From assembly GCA_030142905.1 (NCBI GenBank), contig JASJOG010000067.1, positions 1,312,501 through 1,376,500 on the forward strand: a stretch of 64,000 bases of DNA, in the 5' to 3' direction. Every line of letters starts with the position of its first letter. Within the stretch, counting starts at the first letter, position 1. A program made the translations under genes and the position numbers. This document shows positions 21,962 to 41,621 of the stretch, one piece after another. This DNA comes from Heliopora coerulea (taxonomy: Eukaryota; Cnidaria; Anthozoa; Scleralcyonacea; Helioporidae). The notes under the pieces were generated by a model. It searched no databases. It was not told the DNA's origin and saw nothing but the letters and a program-made list of their open reading frames with translations.

Positions 21962-24900
21962 ATGGAACAACTTCAAAATCTTTTGCTTCTTATCACAATT
22001 GTGATCACCTTTCCGCAAGGTTAGTGTTACGCTGTTTTGAAAAACGTCAAGCTGGGGCTAAACGCTTGAATATTGTTGTACAACGGTGGCGAACATTGCT
22101 GGTTTCGAATGTTTGGAAAGCAGCCACTCGATCCAACATTCGGTTCACCTCATCCTCTCGTGAGCAAAACGTTTGACCGAGACCAAGGTATCATCCAACT
22201 GACATTCTTCCTTCAACCAACTAAAGTAAGACAATATTGAATATCAGTTTTGGGATATTTAGTTCCAGCTTTAAGGTTGAGACTACAGTCTGTAGTTGTT
22301 TGTACTTGTTAATTTCCAAATCATCAATAACTGAGGTGTTTCTGAAATTGTCGCGAGCGGCTGCAACTGAGAATGGTTACAAGTTATTAGCAAGGAGTCA
22401 TAATAAAGTCGCAGCATAACATTCGATCTATGCACATCACTTCAAACTAGCTCAACTCTATCCCGTTCAGAGGTCGCGACCAACGAGTGAAACCGTCTGG
22501 TGTTAGTCAGAGTAAAATACTCTCTTGTGTTTCCCGGAGTGAATCATACAGGACACGTCAAGGCAGAAAGGAGTAAAGTGGTACTTAAGGAAGCAGGGAT
22601 GCCAATGCCGATAAATAACCAACCAAAATTTGAGAATTGAACTGAAAGCACGGATCACTGAGATCGTATTGGATACTTTATTTTTGTTTTTAGACTACTT
22701 AAGAGTTTGAAAGATTCTGCAGAAGTTCCGTTGAATAGTTTGACGTTAAACTCTTCAAGCAGCTTTAGACGTTTTATGTGTTGTCTAGAAAACGTTCAAA
22801 TGTTCCAAGTAATGTTATTTGCAGAAAAAGTTCAACGTTGGGATTATAGTTGGGAGTAATGAATATTAATTTGATTCGTTTCGGGCGAAGAACGGGGTTT
22901 TTTTGCAGGAAAGTCTCTTGAATTCCCACTCGTGTTTGCTGGCTATCAGTAAGAAAGCTGCTACTCTCGACATTAGTAAACAAAATTACTTTAAACATTA
23001 CTGTCGTTTGTGGTGATGTGTAATATTCTGTATGTAGTAAATGCTTTAGGCTATTGACATTTACCCGTGATATGGACTATTTACGTAAGCAAAGAGATAT
23101 GACGTTCCTCTCAGTTTGTAGTGCCCAAGTTTAGGTTATTGTTAGTGTCTTCATTTACGTAAATCGTAAAATATGTTGTTCCTTTTAGTGCAGGATTCTC
23201 TTATGTGTCCTCCCTCTTGTTTAGATAGCCAATAGATTGTTTATAAGTAATTGTTCCGGTTTTTTGTCAATACAAATATAATCTTCCTATCGCGATAGTA
23301 TAAATTAAAGCGTTTTCTAAAGTACAGGAAGATTTTTGAAGTGACCAATACACCGCCTGTTGTGTAAGTTCTGCTTGAGTGTTTGTCGTTACGACACGCT
23401 AGAGTGAAGCGAACGACAAATGCCATACTCAGGGAGTTCCTGATCTTTCTGTTGAACAGTTTCAAGTAATTCAGCTTGGTCGATAAACGTTTTTCGTTAA
23501 ATACGACCAAACGTGTTCTCAGTTATCTAAATGCCGGCGTGGTTGTGAAAAACGTGGAAATGCTCGCATTTACTTGTGAAGAGGCAGGATGGCGTACAGA
23601 ACGCTCTAGGAACCACAAATTATTCATTTCTTTTGTTTAGGAAGGGTAACGTTACTGTGAATGCACGGCTAAGCGTTTCGTTATTGCTGTGCAAGATTCG
23701 TTGGCGTTTGTAGGTCAAACAATATTGATTGGAGGGAAGTTTGATTTCGGTCAAACATTTTGCATTTGCAACTGACGAGGTACAAAAAATGTTCGATCAT
23801 CTGACCGCTTTTCCAACATTAAGTATGTTCCTGAGGTTTTTCACCGACTGGACATTTTTCCTGTCGAAATAAAGACGTTCGCTTTACTATCATATCAATA
23901 AAATTCTCAAGCAATTTTCTTTTTTTCAAATTTAAATACGCCTACGAGCGATACAATCAGAATTTGCTTCAGTAGCTTCTTATTTTATGAGCCATTTCCT
24001 TACGATATATCACTTACTTGTTTCTCCGTTCGGCAATTTGCTTTGTTATAGGTCACCAGTGTTTTTTCATAAAGCATTCCAGTGGACAATGCGTTGCAAC
24101 AAGAAATTACCCGTTTAACAGCGGATATTGGGGAGCAAATTACAAGCTGGATTTTACAAACGAATGTACCAAAAGATCTGCGCAATTTCGCTTCTTGAAC
24201 AATGGAGTGATTTACAGTCCTTTGATTCATGGATTTATATATTACAATGCATATGTATATGTCGATCGGCTGTATGTTTACAGTGAGAGACGTAGTGCCA
24301 ACTACGGAAATGCCAGCTACAATAAGCACGCCTTCGAACACACACCTGGATATTCATTGCGGTTGATCAGACTAAATAAGTGTATGTCACCTACTGGTAG
24401 ATATTGGGAGCGGTATAGCCATTTTTTACCACGTTCACCGTGTGGTCAGGAGAGTCAACGAGTAGTTTTCGGTGAGTTTTCACTTTTATAATTCAATCCT
24501 TAAGCCTTTTACGATAGGAGATCTCCCCTTGGCGAGTATAATCGTCAGAATAAAATAATAGCAGGCTGATCCTGCAGGGAAAGAGTTACATTTATGTCAG
24601 TAGCCAGTCAAAGTGGTATTACTTTTTATTTTTAGCTGTTTTTACTTTGTAAATTTAGTCTTTATTTTATCGTAGTTATTGTTCGATATATTTTGGTAGA
24701 TTTGATCTAATTGTTAATATGAAGTATTTCACCTCATTTTATATTTGAAATGAATAATATATTGACTAGTTGACTGACTAATTAACTGATTGACTGAATG
24801 ACTGATTGATTGATTGATTGATTGACTGACTGACTGATTGATTGATGATCGATTGATTGATTGACTGACAGATTGATTGATTGTTTGATCGATTGATTGA

Positions 24901-27433
24901 TTGATTGTTTGATTGATTAGTTTATTGACTGACTGTTTGATTGATTGATTGACTGCCTGACAGATTGTTTAATTAATTGGTTCATTGATTGATTGACTGA
25001 CTGACGGTTTGATTGATTGATTGATTGACTTATTGAACGGAATAACCAAAACAAAATTCATTTAATAGTAATTAACTGTAGGTACAACGAGACCGACAGG
25101 CTCTCCGAATTTGTACATCAGGATCTGATATCTTCAATACGAAATGATAACTCGAACTCACTTGTTATGAGTAAAAGTTTTATCCTTTTTCTTCAGGATC
25201 GGTGACATGTTATGGAAATGCCACAAGAGATATTAACTGCTCTGCCAATCAAACTATAGTAATTCTGAATGCTGACTATGGAGGACTTGCTGACATGAAA
25301 ACGTGTGGCTACAATGAAAATATCAACAGGAATATATCGGCAACATGTCTCGTCAAAAATCAGTGTGATGGAAAACAATGGTGTAACATTACTGTGGATC
25401 ACCGCTTGTTTGAAGTTGATCCGTTCCCGGGAAAGTCCAAATATCTTTATATAGAGCACAAGTGTGTGGATAAGGACAGTTTCAGTAAACCATTCGGCAC
25501 CGGTAAGCATTGCTTTACGTGATTTTATCGAGATGAAATGAACCGTTGGGGATACTAAGATAAAATCAGTCAGTAAGATGGTGGGACGTTAGGTAAAACG
25601 TTGACTTGTCTGTAAAATATCTTAAAAAATCGTTCTTGTCAGCAAGTCTCACTTGGTTGATAGGTAAAACACCTTGGATTAGTCGGTTGGAACTTCTGTT
25701 TACTAGTCTCTTGTAGTTTGAGTGCACAACATACGTTAGGAAGATAATTTTTTCCACGGACAGAAATTCATTCTGCTTACGTACCTAAATACAGACAAGA
25801 TTACCTACTTTTCTACGCCAATGGAAGTTTTGAAGACCCGTATTCGAAAACATCTCTTGAGACATCACTTGTAAGCATTTTCTTGGGTAATAACTCCTTC
25901 CTGCTTTGTAAAAGAAATGGGTTCTTGTGACTTTATAATGCAAGTGGTCTGTTAGCAAGATGGAGAGTACAGATTAGTGATGAATGATGAAAAAAAATTG
26001 TGCAATTTCCGATTGTTCCAGTCACGTGTCTTTCCAATGAACTTTATTTGTACAATAGACTGTAAATTGTTTTCAATGCAATTCGCAATTATTTCAAAAC
26101 AGAACACGTTCGTTCCATAGAATAAACCAACATTCAGTTAAAGTACAAACCATTAATTTTTGAAATGTTTATATTTCGTAGTCAGTGGAGTGAAACTTAG
26201 TGAATCACCGTCGCCAAATGAAGGATTTTTGGAAGTAAATTTCAACAACAAAACGGCGAAAGTTTGCACATCAAGCGATCAAGTTGGAGACGTTGTTTGT
26301 AGATATCTTGGTTATTCAGGCAGAAAACAGTTACCCACGAAGACTACTTTCTCAGGAATCAGTCGTCATCTTGATGGTTTCACAGCTGATTTAACTTGCA
26401 GTGGTTTGGAGCCAGACTTATCATCATGCTGCGCTAAGGGTACGACCGCGAAAGACAGAAACTGTTCGTCACTTCTTTACATTTCATGTAAGCATTGCAG
26501 GTTATATTGATTGTTATAATTATTACGAATTATTAATGATTACATTAAATGTATTAATATTATAACTCATTCATGATTAATTATCAATTAATTTATTGGT
26601 TTTAGTAGATACTATTAATCATTAATTGTTCATTTTAATGCTGTGTGAAATTATTTCCACCAGCATTTTCTGTGAAGATGGCCATCAGTAAAACGACTGC
26701 TGAGATAAAGATGTAACACTGATTTTATTATAACTCTTTCTACTTCCTCGACTTTTGGCTTGAAAAAATTGCACAAAAGTTCTGAAATTTAGAGTTTCAA
26801 GAACGCTGTTTCCTGCAGAAGTCCTTCTCAACTGAGAATGATTCGTTTTATGTTGAAAAGATCAGTTTCGTTCACTTATTTACAGTATACAGTTCGGGAA
26901 TTTCTTTCCTCTAGACCTTCTCAATCACGTATTTACAATTACCTAAGATTTATCGTAGTAGAACTTTTAAACTGTTTACAGGTACAATATGTTCGGAGCC
27001 ATTGTTGGAAGACAGAGAGAAGTTTGCTGATTACATTTTTACCGCTTCTAATTCCATTGATGAGCACACTGCTGAGAAAGCAAGATTATCAAGCAACAGT
27101 TCTTGGTGTGCCCCAACGAATGGAAGCGAGTTTCTTCAAATAGACCTGGGACGTGCTTACATTGTCAATAAAGTTGCAACATTTGGTGATGCTAGGACAG
27201 CCAACTTTGTAACGTCTTATAAACTAGTTTTAAGCCAGGATGGTAGTCACTGGAGATCAGGATCAGTTGAAGGAGACGAGGTTCGTTTTAATGTGTAGGC
27301 TATTGTGTACGTGCATAAGTGCATGTGTGTCTGTCTGTGTGTATGTATGTATGTATTTATATAAGTATGTATGTCTGTATGTGAAATATGTATCGTAATA
27401 CGTTAATTCGAGAAGAAAGTTGGGAAATATTAT

Positions 27434-27478
<45 letters not shown>

Positions 27479-30400
27479 ATGTATGTATCTATGTATGTAT
27501 GTATCTATGTATCTATGTATGTATGTATCTATGTATGTATTTGTGTATGAAAATCGATGTTGAAATTCGCGTTTCCAACCTTAAAGTTTGGTCAGCAAAA
27601 TTTCCAGTATTTTACACTATTGTTATTGGTTATATTGCAACTCAACCGTTTTCCTCACAAATTTATCAATTCTTGTTTAAGATAATTACAGGAAACACTG
27701 ACGCCTTTAACAGTGTAGCGATAAGGACTTTAGATGGTGAGAACATCGCTCGGTTTGTGAGGTTCCTTCCTAAAGAGTCAGTTGGTGAGCGATGCATCCG
27801 CGTAGAACTCTGTGGTCACAGTGAGTAAAAACTGTTCACCGTCAGTTACAAAATATACACCAATAAATTAATTAACGTTGTCAAAGTAAATAGCGAAAGG
27901 TATGGTGGCGATAAATGATTTAAATCTCGATTTCGCTAAAAATGTCCCACGTTTACATAGAGGATTTAGACGGTGTATTTGGTCAACAAGACAAACAAAT
28001 CTTGATGTTACTGAAGTTGCTTTGTACCTGCAAGTAGGTGTGTACTAATAAATAGGCTTGACAATATTTCGTGTCAATTTTTGGTTAACTTGGATACGTT
28101 TTCACAAGTGTGGCTTATTTTAATATATTTTTAATATTGCAATCACTTATATTGCATAATTTAACATGCATATATGATCAATTGCGCATTACAATCTGAA
28201 AAACAAATCTAAACAGTAAAATTAAAAAAATATTTAAAGCGTACAAATACTGGCTACTATATAAATAAACAGCTTATATTCAATACAAACATCCTAATAA
28301 AAAAAAACCATCTTAAATTTAAAATTCTACTAAGAATAGGCTAGCTTAAAAAGGTGAGTCTTCAGAAGGCGTTTAAATTTGTTAAAATTGTCAATCATCA
28401 TCAGATCTTTAGGCAAAGCATTCCATAGCCTCGGAGCAGCCATCATAAACACCCAGTCTCCTGGTGTTTTCGTACTGTTGATTGGTGAAACCTTTAGTAA
28501 TCTGTTATAGTTTGATCTAAGACCGTATGAAGACGATTTAATTTGTACTAGATCACGGCGATAACGTGGCGTTAAGCCACGTATGAACTGGAAAGTGATT
28601 AGTACCGTTGACCTTAAAAAAACTCGTTAAGTACACATTTAAAAATGTATCCCCAGTTACATCTAAAGATTTTGATAACATAAGCTTGGAATACTCTAAA
28701 GCTAAACAGTATATTGCTTTCTGAGCTATTCAGGCTAATTGAAGTTTCAGTAATATCAGTTCATTTCCACGATTAATAGCCTCTCTTATATCTTAATGTA
28801 TAATTGCAATTACAATCGTTTGTATACGACCGCCGCTTTTAAAGGATTCTCGTCCCTGAGTTATTAATTTTTCCTTCCTGGGTAAAAGTCTCCCCCCCTG
28901 CATCAGCCTGGTATTGTAATTGTAAAATTAAATCCCATCGTTCCCTTTATGTAATTTGTGCTTTGGCTTCATGACTGTGCATATCTAAAATGTTTTATAA
29001 TTCATCTCTATATTTTCCAGCCTTCTATCCTGATAAGCCCAGAAACTTCACCCTCGTTTATGTCACCTCGTCTTCAGTAATTGTGTCCTGGATTCCACCA
29101 GCCAACTCTGGCCACAAACCCTTAAAGGGATATCGAATAACCGTAGAACGAGGCTCATCCGTAGTGGATGATATCGACATGTTAAGTACGGATGAAAGAA
29201 TGACAGTGCACAATTTGGAGTCCAGCACGATGTATATAATATCCATTGAAGCAAAGAACAGTGATGGCTTCAGTGACAGAGCCAGTATCGAATTTGAGAC
29301 ACGCGAAGCAGGTAAATTCCAGTCATTTAACAGAAAACGCAATTTTAGATTTGGTCAAGCCCTAAAATCGGTATTGCATGCCAATCAACGATATAAGAAT
29401 AGAATACTGCGTACAGGAATAGAATACAGTGATAGATAAGGTGAAAAGTTAAAAGGTTGATAACTGCCGTAACTGATCTCAGAGAATATGATATTCTTCA
29501 TATTCATATTGCATGCCAATGGTAGATAAATTTCGGTTTTTTCAGGGAAATTTATGATGTACCTTGGAACATTGTGAATTTTCAACAAAATTCGGAGAAT
29601 CCTTCGGAGTTTTGGAGATGAAAAAGTAATTTTTATCGATGTTTTATATTTTATAATCAATCTTGATCGAGAAAAAAAACGTTACGGAAGATTCTCTAAG
29701 GTTATGGGTAAGCATTTGATATTGTCAGATGTGAGTATTTTACACACTACGTTGGTTTGATTTACATGTAAGGAGGTGTTACACATTACAACGATTTGTG
29801 AAACCTATTTCGAAACAAATTGCAGGACAGTTTTCACAAATCGGGGAATTGGCTAACAGAATCATCGAAACTCGGTATAGGTCACGAAACGATAGAACCG
29901 TGAATGTTATAGCTGAATTTGAAAACAGAAATGAAAACGTGTTATAACATTTTCGATACATTTTGACTTAGATGACGATTATTCTATTTTTTTGTCATCT
30001 ATACAAGTAAAACTTTCTCCTCGTTTGAATAAACCTCTTTTTGGTCCTGGACCTTCACAGGTCATGCGTATTAATTGTTTATTGATCTGATTGCCTGACG
30101 GTGTAAAGTGTTTCGAAACTTTACGATGCAGATTTAGCGAGAGGTGTTACACGCGGTGCAATATCAGTAGTTTGAGCGGATAATTGTTGCGAAAAGTTAA
30201 ACCTTTCCAACGTGTGGTGAAACTTGTTTCGTACCAAAAAGCGGCTCAGGTTCGTGATATTGACTGGTATTTCACGTAGCAATGTGTATCTCTCAAGAGT
30301 ATTGTCAGACGGCTTTCAGAAACCGTTGCATCGTGTAACCTTAGCTTTGTATCAGCATCGAGTGTGAACATGCTTTTTCCATTGCTTCCTTCTAGAAATT

Positions 30401-30706
30401 GCCTGTGAATGTCACTGTGGTTCATTGACTGCTATCCTGACACTTCTCGTTGTAATTTTGATCGTTATAATTCTCTCCCTTATCTTTGCTGGTGGCTATT
30501 TCTTCAAGCGTCACCGAAATTTTCGTTCGAATTCCAAGGCCATTAGTTTCACCAAAATGGAAAACAAAGCGTTTGAAGAGTATACAGTGAGTTTGGCAAG
30601 TGGGCAGGAGAACAAGCCGGACCAGAATTCCAACAGTTGTGAGGAACTGCAATTTGGAGAAGGAGAGAATGAACGCTACTCCGAACCACTGGTCAGAAAA
30701 ACTTGA
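21962..30706 (+). CDS. Mosaic lectin receptor: SP, beta-trefoil-like, SUEL, SRCR-like, F5/8C, FN3, TM
   Basis: Eight exons join in one frame to 709 residues: 21962-22019, 24052-24471, 25197-25502, 26182-26487, 26982-27280, 27682-27820, 29021-29311, 30396-30706. The start ATG opens a signal peptide (MEQLQNLLLLITIVITFPQ). All domain borders are phase 1, the mark of exon shuffling; only the split inside F5/8C is phase 0. Domains: residues 20-159 unassigned, beta-trefoil-like (FIKHSSGQCVAT); 160-261 SUEL/galactose-binding lectin (ITVDHRLFEVDPFPGKSKYL); 262-363 SRCR-like (VCRYLGY, LTCSGLEPDLSSC); 364-509 F5/8C discoidin (FLQIDLGR, ending VELCGH); 510-606 FN3; then a membrane span at about 617-643 and a 66-residue tail with tyrosines (EEYTV, ERYSEP) but no clear ITIM or ITAM. 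The protein probably recognises glycans or microbes at the cell surface; that is inference from the domains. Confidence 0.85.
24770..25035. repeat. (GATT)n / (GACT)n repeat
   Basis: Degenerate TTGA/CTGA tetranucleotide repeat in the second intron of the lectin receptor. Confidence 0.9.
27310..27550. repeat. (TGTA)n and (TA)n microsatellite
   Basis: Repeat between the two F5/8C exons. The open frame 27388-27828 is partly this repeat; only 27682-27820 is real exon. Confidence 0.9.
28130..28620 (-). mobile_element. LINE 3' fragment
   Basis: On the minus strand about 28578-28330 encodes the end of a LINE reverse transcriptase protein: WVFMMAAPRLWNALPKDLMM and FNKFKRLLKTHLFKLAYS before the stop at 28330. 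An AT-rich 3' tail follows. It lies antisense in the intron before the FN3 exon. Confidence 0.8.
29440..29712. mobile_element. Partial copy of the 5617-5776 inverted-repeat family
   Basis: GGTTGATAACTGCCGTAACT and GATCTCAGAGAAT at 29455-29487 match the left arm of 5617-5776. GATTCTCTAAGGTTATGG near 29690 matches part of the right arm. The middle is different, so this is a decayed or longer relative. Confidence 0.5.
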
Positions 30707-31307
30707 GACAGTCGCCAGTTGTACTTGACCAGTTCTCTTATAAAAACGTTCCTTGTGAGAATTTTCATAGATTGAAATTAGTTCGTTTTTGGGAAATCCC
30801 AAGTGAATGTAGATAGATTGTTGAACATCTTTTGTAATTCTGACTGTTATGAGGTTGAGTTTTATAACATCATTTTACTAGAAATTCGCCAAGTTTTTGT
30901 ATCCATGTAAGTCAATGGTTAGATCATTTGTGTGGTTATGTACCAGAAAACACGTGGGTCGAATTCATATATTTATCTTTCTTACAATAGATTCAATCCG
31001 AGCGGCCTAACTCTGTGGGATTTACCAGGCGAGCTGAAGCAACACCTGGTCAATCCCATACAACTCGACATGAATGTTGTATATTACTTGGGATATGAAT
31101 GGATTAAAGTGTCATGGGGTAGAGTACTAGGATATAGAAAGTGTCAACGTTCGTTTCTCTGATTTTCTGATTGGGCAAATGGCGCTCGCGTGGAGGACTG
31201 GGAATCTGATGTTTATTTAACAAATAGAAAATTGCTGGAGTGTCTCTAAATGACATCATTTCAACCAGAAAAATGCCTAGTGAAATTGCATCATTCTTGG
31301 TTCTAAC

Positions 31308-31425
31308 GTAGATGAACGATCTTCAAGCTCGATACTCAGAAAATGATTTCTGAGCCCCAGACGGGGATCGAACCCGCAACCTTCTGATGACCGGTTAGAC
31401 GCTCTAACCATTGAGCTACCGAGAC
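31308..31425 (-). mobile_element. tRNA-Arg-like SINE head with hairpin tail
   Basis: The minus strand from 31425 to 31354 folds as a 72-nt tRNA: acceptor GTCTCGG/CTGGGGC (three GU pairs), D arm GCTCAATGGTTAGAGC, T arm GCGGGTTCGATCCCCGT. The anticodon loop is CCGGTCA with C instead of U at position 33, so a working tRNA is unlikely. Its body most resembles tRNA-Arg. It runs straight into a tail (31345-31308) that is the same sequence as the hairpin elements at 5825 and 62585. Confidence 0.6.
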
Positions 31426-32495
31426 TCAGATGGTGAGCTAAGGTGCTGATTCTTGTTTCTGTCACTGTACTGAGACACGAAAACTATTTTCTACTTGTTT
31501 TATAAAATAACCAAGGTGTTTTCGAGTTTTCGTGACGTCATCCTTGTCACTGTGCTCTAATACAAAATGAAAATGACGTCCACCGTGTCTCTGTACTCTG
31601 GGACAAAATGAGGCCCGTCCGATGATAGAGTGCGTAGGACCTGTGTTATTTTATAAAGTCTAATCCATGGCAGTGGGTAGCATTTTTATTACGCCCGAGG
31701 AAAAAATATAAAAACTCAAAGAGGATTGTCAGTACTGCCATTCCAGCTTGTACGTTGCCTTTGTAACCAGAGGGTAACAGGGGTGATTTGGGGACCACCA
31801 AACACATTTCTTCCGTCGATGCCAGCAAACAAGTATATTTGGTTTACAGTACGAGCTGTTTTGGAGGTGTCAATCATTTGAACGGGGAAAGTTTTAGTAG
31901 ATTAGGGCGATTCTGTGTGGGATTTACAACTGGACATTAGGCTGTCATTTTTTCCTCATGACCTTATGTTGAATTTCTACGGAAAATTCAAGCGAAATTG
32001 ATTTTAATGAATGTCTGTGAACACTTGCACAGGAGTGACTAATAAAATATCACCAACTCATTTTTACAGACACTGCTACAGCTGGTTTACGCTCGCGATT
32101 TTCACTTTAAAATTGACGTCTTTTCACTCGTTCTTTCTTTAAAAAACTTTTTGCGGTCTTTCAAAGGTGAATTAGAGCGAGTTTCTGTTCTGTGTAGAGA
32201 TAAACAGTCACTAGGAAAAGCCGAGTTCTGCATGTGCCGATATTGAATGGCAACTTATTCTGTAAAATACTACATATGAAATGGTAATGTGGAATGTGGC
32301 CGATCTCATAATACAGCCCTCGAAAGGAATTTAGCGTTATTATCATCATTATCATAACTATATATACGTTATATATACACCATATATACATTATATGCAG
32401 AAGTCACTTTTATTACATTCTCCCAATAGGGCTCATATCCACTAGCTTACATTCCAATATTATCACTATCATTAATAGCAGCATTAACGTTATCA

Positions 32496-33184
32496 CAGGG
32501 GCCGCGGAACGGTATTTTGAGTGGGTGGGGGGCTGACAGGGGGCGATAGCATGACCCCCTGAAAAAATTAAATTCATTACTTCTGAGACGGTCGAAGTTC
32601 TCGCTATGTAGGTAGAACAACTCAACGGTTAAGTGAAAGGATCAAGCAACATGTGCCAAGTGTTATACGAAACAAGACCCTACCATTAAGAAATGAACTG
32701 AAAAGGCAATGTACCTCTGCTCAAACGATTAATTGTGACTCGGCAATCGGTCGACACTTGTTGTCAAACAGATGTGCCTATAACCAATCACACTCCAAGT
32801 TTAGCGTCCTGGCAAAGTGCCGCTCAGCATTCTTTCTAATGATTATGGAATCCATGTATATTGACGTTATTTTGATGTTTAATCCCTCCTACGTGGGAAA
32901 ACATCATTGCCTTTACATCAGGTATAAATATAAGCTGATAACTCATTTCTCAACAGTTAGCAGACGTTTGCACCTGAAGAGTGATCTGCCGAAATACATA
33001 GTACTTCTTTTTAGTATTTACTTTCTCTGTGTGTGTTGGTTCCTCTAGTTCTTTTCAGAACTGTCTTGTATAACCATTCACCATGGTTAAGACGTTTATC
33101 AAAGCGATACTGAAATATTTAATTTCTTTTCAAAAAAGTGGGGGGTTAAAGCCCCCCCAAGCCTCCCCGCCTCCACTGCCCCTG
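32496..33184. mobile_element. Non-autonomous hAT-like DNA element with TSD TTATCA
   Basis: The ends are CAGGGGCCGCGG and, inverted, CAGGGGCAGTGG. They are flanked by the direct repeat TTATCA at 32490-32495 and 33185-33190. G-rich subterminal stretches are also inverted (GGGTGGGGGG and CCCCCC). CAGGGG ends are typical of hAT elements, though these normally make 8-bp duplications; a mutated 8-bp site is possible. No transposase is encoded. It ends 144 bp before the ferrochelatase ATG and carries a Penelope-like fragment. Confidence 0.65.
32604..33010 (+). mobile_element. Penelope-like element relic (GIY-YIG endonuclease part)
   Basis: From 32604 a frame without a start reads YVGRTTQRLSERIKQHVPSV, later DSAIGRHLL, RFSVLAKCRS-like and FFLMIMESMYI. 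These are the spaced motifs of the GIY-YIG domain at the C-terminus of Penelope-like reverse transcriptases. The YIG end is missing or mutated, so it is inactive. A CTGAAGA...CCGAAATAC motif follows at about 32978. It is nested in the hAT-like element. Confidence 0.7.
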
Positions 33185-33328
33185 TTATCATGATTTATCT
33201 GTAGGTCTGTCTTATCGTACGAGTCCTGGATACGAGTCTCGTAATTATCGGAAATCAACGTAACCTATAGACTTCCGGAAATAAAAATTGTTTTGAACAC
33301 TTTCACATCTTTGGTTGTAAGAACGACG

Positions 33329-40438
<7,110 letters not shown>

Positions 40439-40664
40439 ACGACTGGTTCACGACAATCAAGGCGAAAGAAGTATGAACAAAACTAAATAACGCTAAAAGT
40501 ACTGTAGATAATTAGGCATTTTATTTTAGTCCATCCGTGAAATCATTTTTTGACTCTGTGTGCCATAAAGTCATGTGTTTATTACAAATAATCGCGATTA
40601 ATTAGCGATATCTTCGATCGGAAACCCGCCCAAACGGTGTTTGCGCAAATGGAAATATTTTTGT

Positions 40665-40840
40665 GTTGAAATTTTAATAAAAACTACGACGGTTTTAAAA
40701 TGCATCTTCCGGACTGCATATTCCATCTTCAGTTAAAACTTGGTGTGTGATGGACTTATGCTGTCCGTAAAAACATGAATTTTAAAACCGTCGTAGTTTT
40801 TATTAAAATTTTAACCCACTTCTTGCTGACTCGGAAATTT
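40665..40840. mobile_element. Hairpin retroelement with 14-bp target-site duplication
   Basis: Perfect direct repeats GGAAATATTTTTGT at 40651-40664 and 40841-40854 flank 176 bp. Inside, 40666-40705 and 40773-40813 are inverted copies (AATAAAAACTACGACGGTTT). A 27-bp unpaired tail then precedes the right duplication. The long duplication argues for retrotransposition rather than a cut-and-paste element. It lies 227 bp after the ferrochelatase stop. Confidence 0.65.
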
Positions 40841-41621
40841 GGAAATATTTTTGTTTCGCACTAAAACATCTGCAAAATCAGCCGAGCAAAATCAAAGCCC
40901 ACAATTCCTGATTGAATTGCAGACATTACACCACAACCACAACCACGACAACTATAACTAATTTATTGTACTTCAATTATATACACAGTTGACAAATAAA
41001 TCGAACAAAATGATGACCGCTAATTACAAGGAGGGACCGGACTAGACCGCTGGCCATGTGTACATCTGTTAGGAAGTGAACGTTACGACTTGGAACGAAT
41101 TGTACATGTCGTTCTTTCCTCGTTACGTTTCTTAAACTTTGCCCTATCAAATACGAATGTCGTTGCAAACCCAAACTTGCATCAATTTGGGCTGCCTTGC
41201 CACACGTTAAAGAACCTTCAAAATCTTATTTCAGTTCTCTAAGACTTCCACCGCCTTGGGTTTTCTTTCGGCTGCCAATGCTACCTGTTCCTAGTCAGTT
41301 GCACGGAAAACTATGTTCTCCGAGTGAAAATTCAAGGCATTCGTGGTTTATTTACACTCACGTTAACATACATCATTTGGTCAGCCTAATAAAACTTAAT
41401 TCCAGTCCACTTTTCGAACATTTCACTAGTCACTCAATTACCTGTTATTACTACTACCTCCATTACCTAGCTCTATTATTACTCGTCAATACTTTTTGGA
41501 AAATTTCACATATGCCAGATTTCACACGTCAAAGTACATTTGAGTCACACGTCAGCCCCATGTGTTAAACACGTACAATAAAGTTATATGTCCAAAAACC
41601 AACGCCGGCTGACAATTTGAA

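Larger units (their letters stand above)
30707..33328. other. Intergenic region between lectin receptor and ferrochelatase
   Basis: No gene seen. It contains the 3' UTR of the receptor, a repeat shared with 12690-12770 (core GGGATTTACAAGGCGAGC, here 31017-31035), a tRNA-like SINE (31308-31425) and a hAT-like element with a Penelope-like relic (32496-33184). The ferrochelatase promoter must lie in or just downstream of that element. Confidence 0.55.

Noticed and set aside
29058..29342. Minus-strand frames opposite the FN3 exon
   Set aside because: The plus strand has the FN3 motifs, correct splice sites and frame continuity.
30540..30706. ITIM or ITAM in the tail of the lectin receptor
   Set aside because: EEYTVSL and RYSEPL place Ser and Pro, not Leu/Val/Ile, three residues after tyrosine, so neither fits the consensus.
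31354..31425. Functional tRNA gene
   Set aside because: The tRNA fold is good, but position 33 is C, the anticodon stem has a mismatch, there are three GU pairs in the acceptor stem, and it is fused to a SINE tail.
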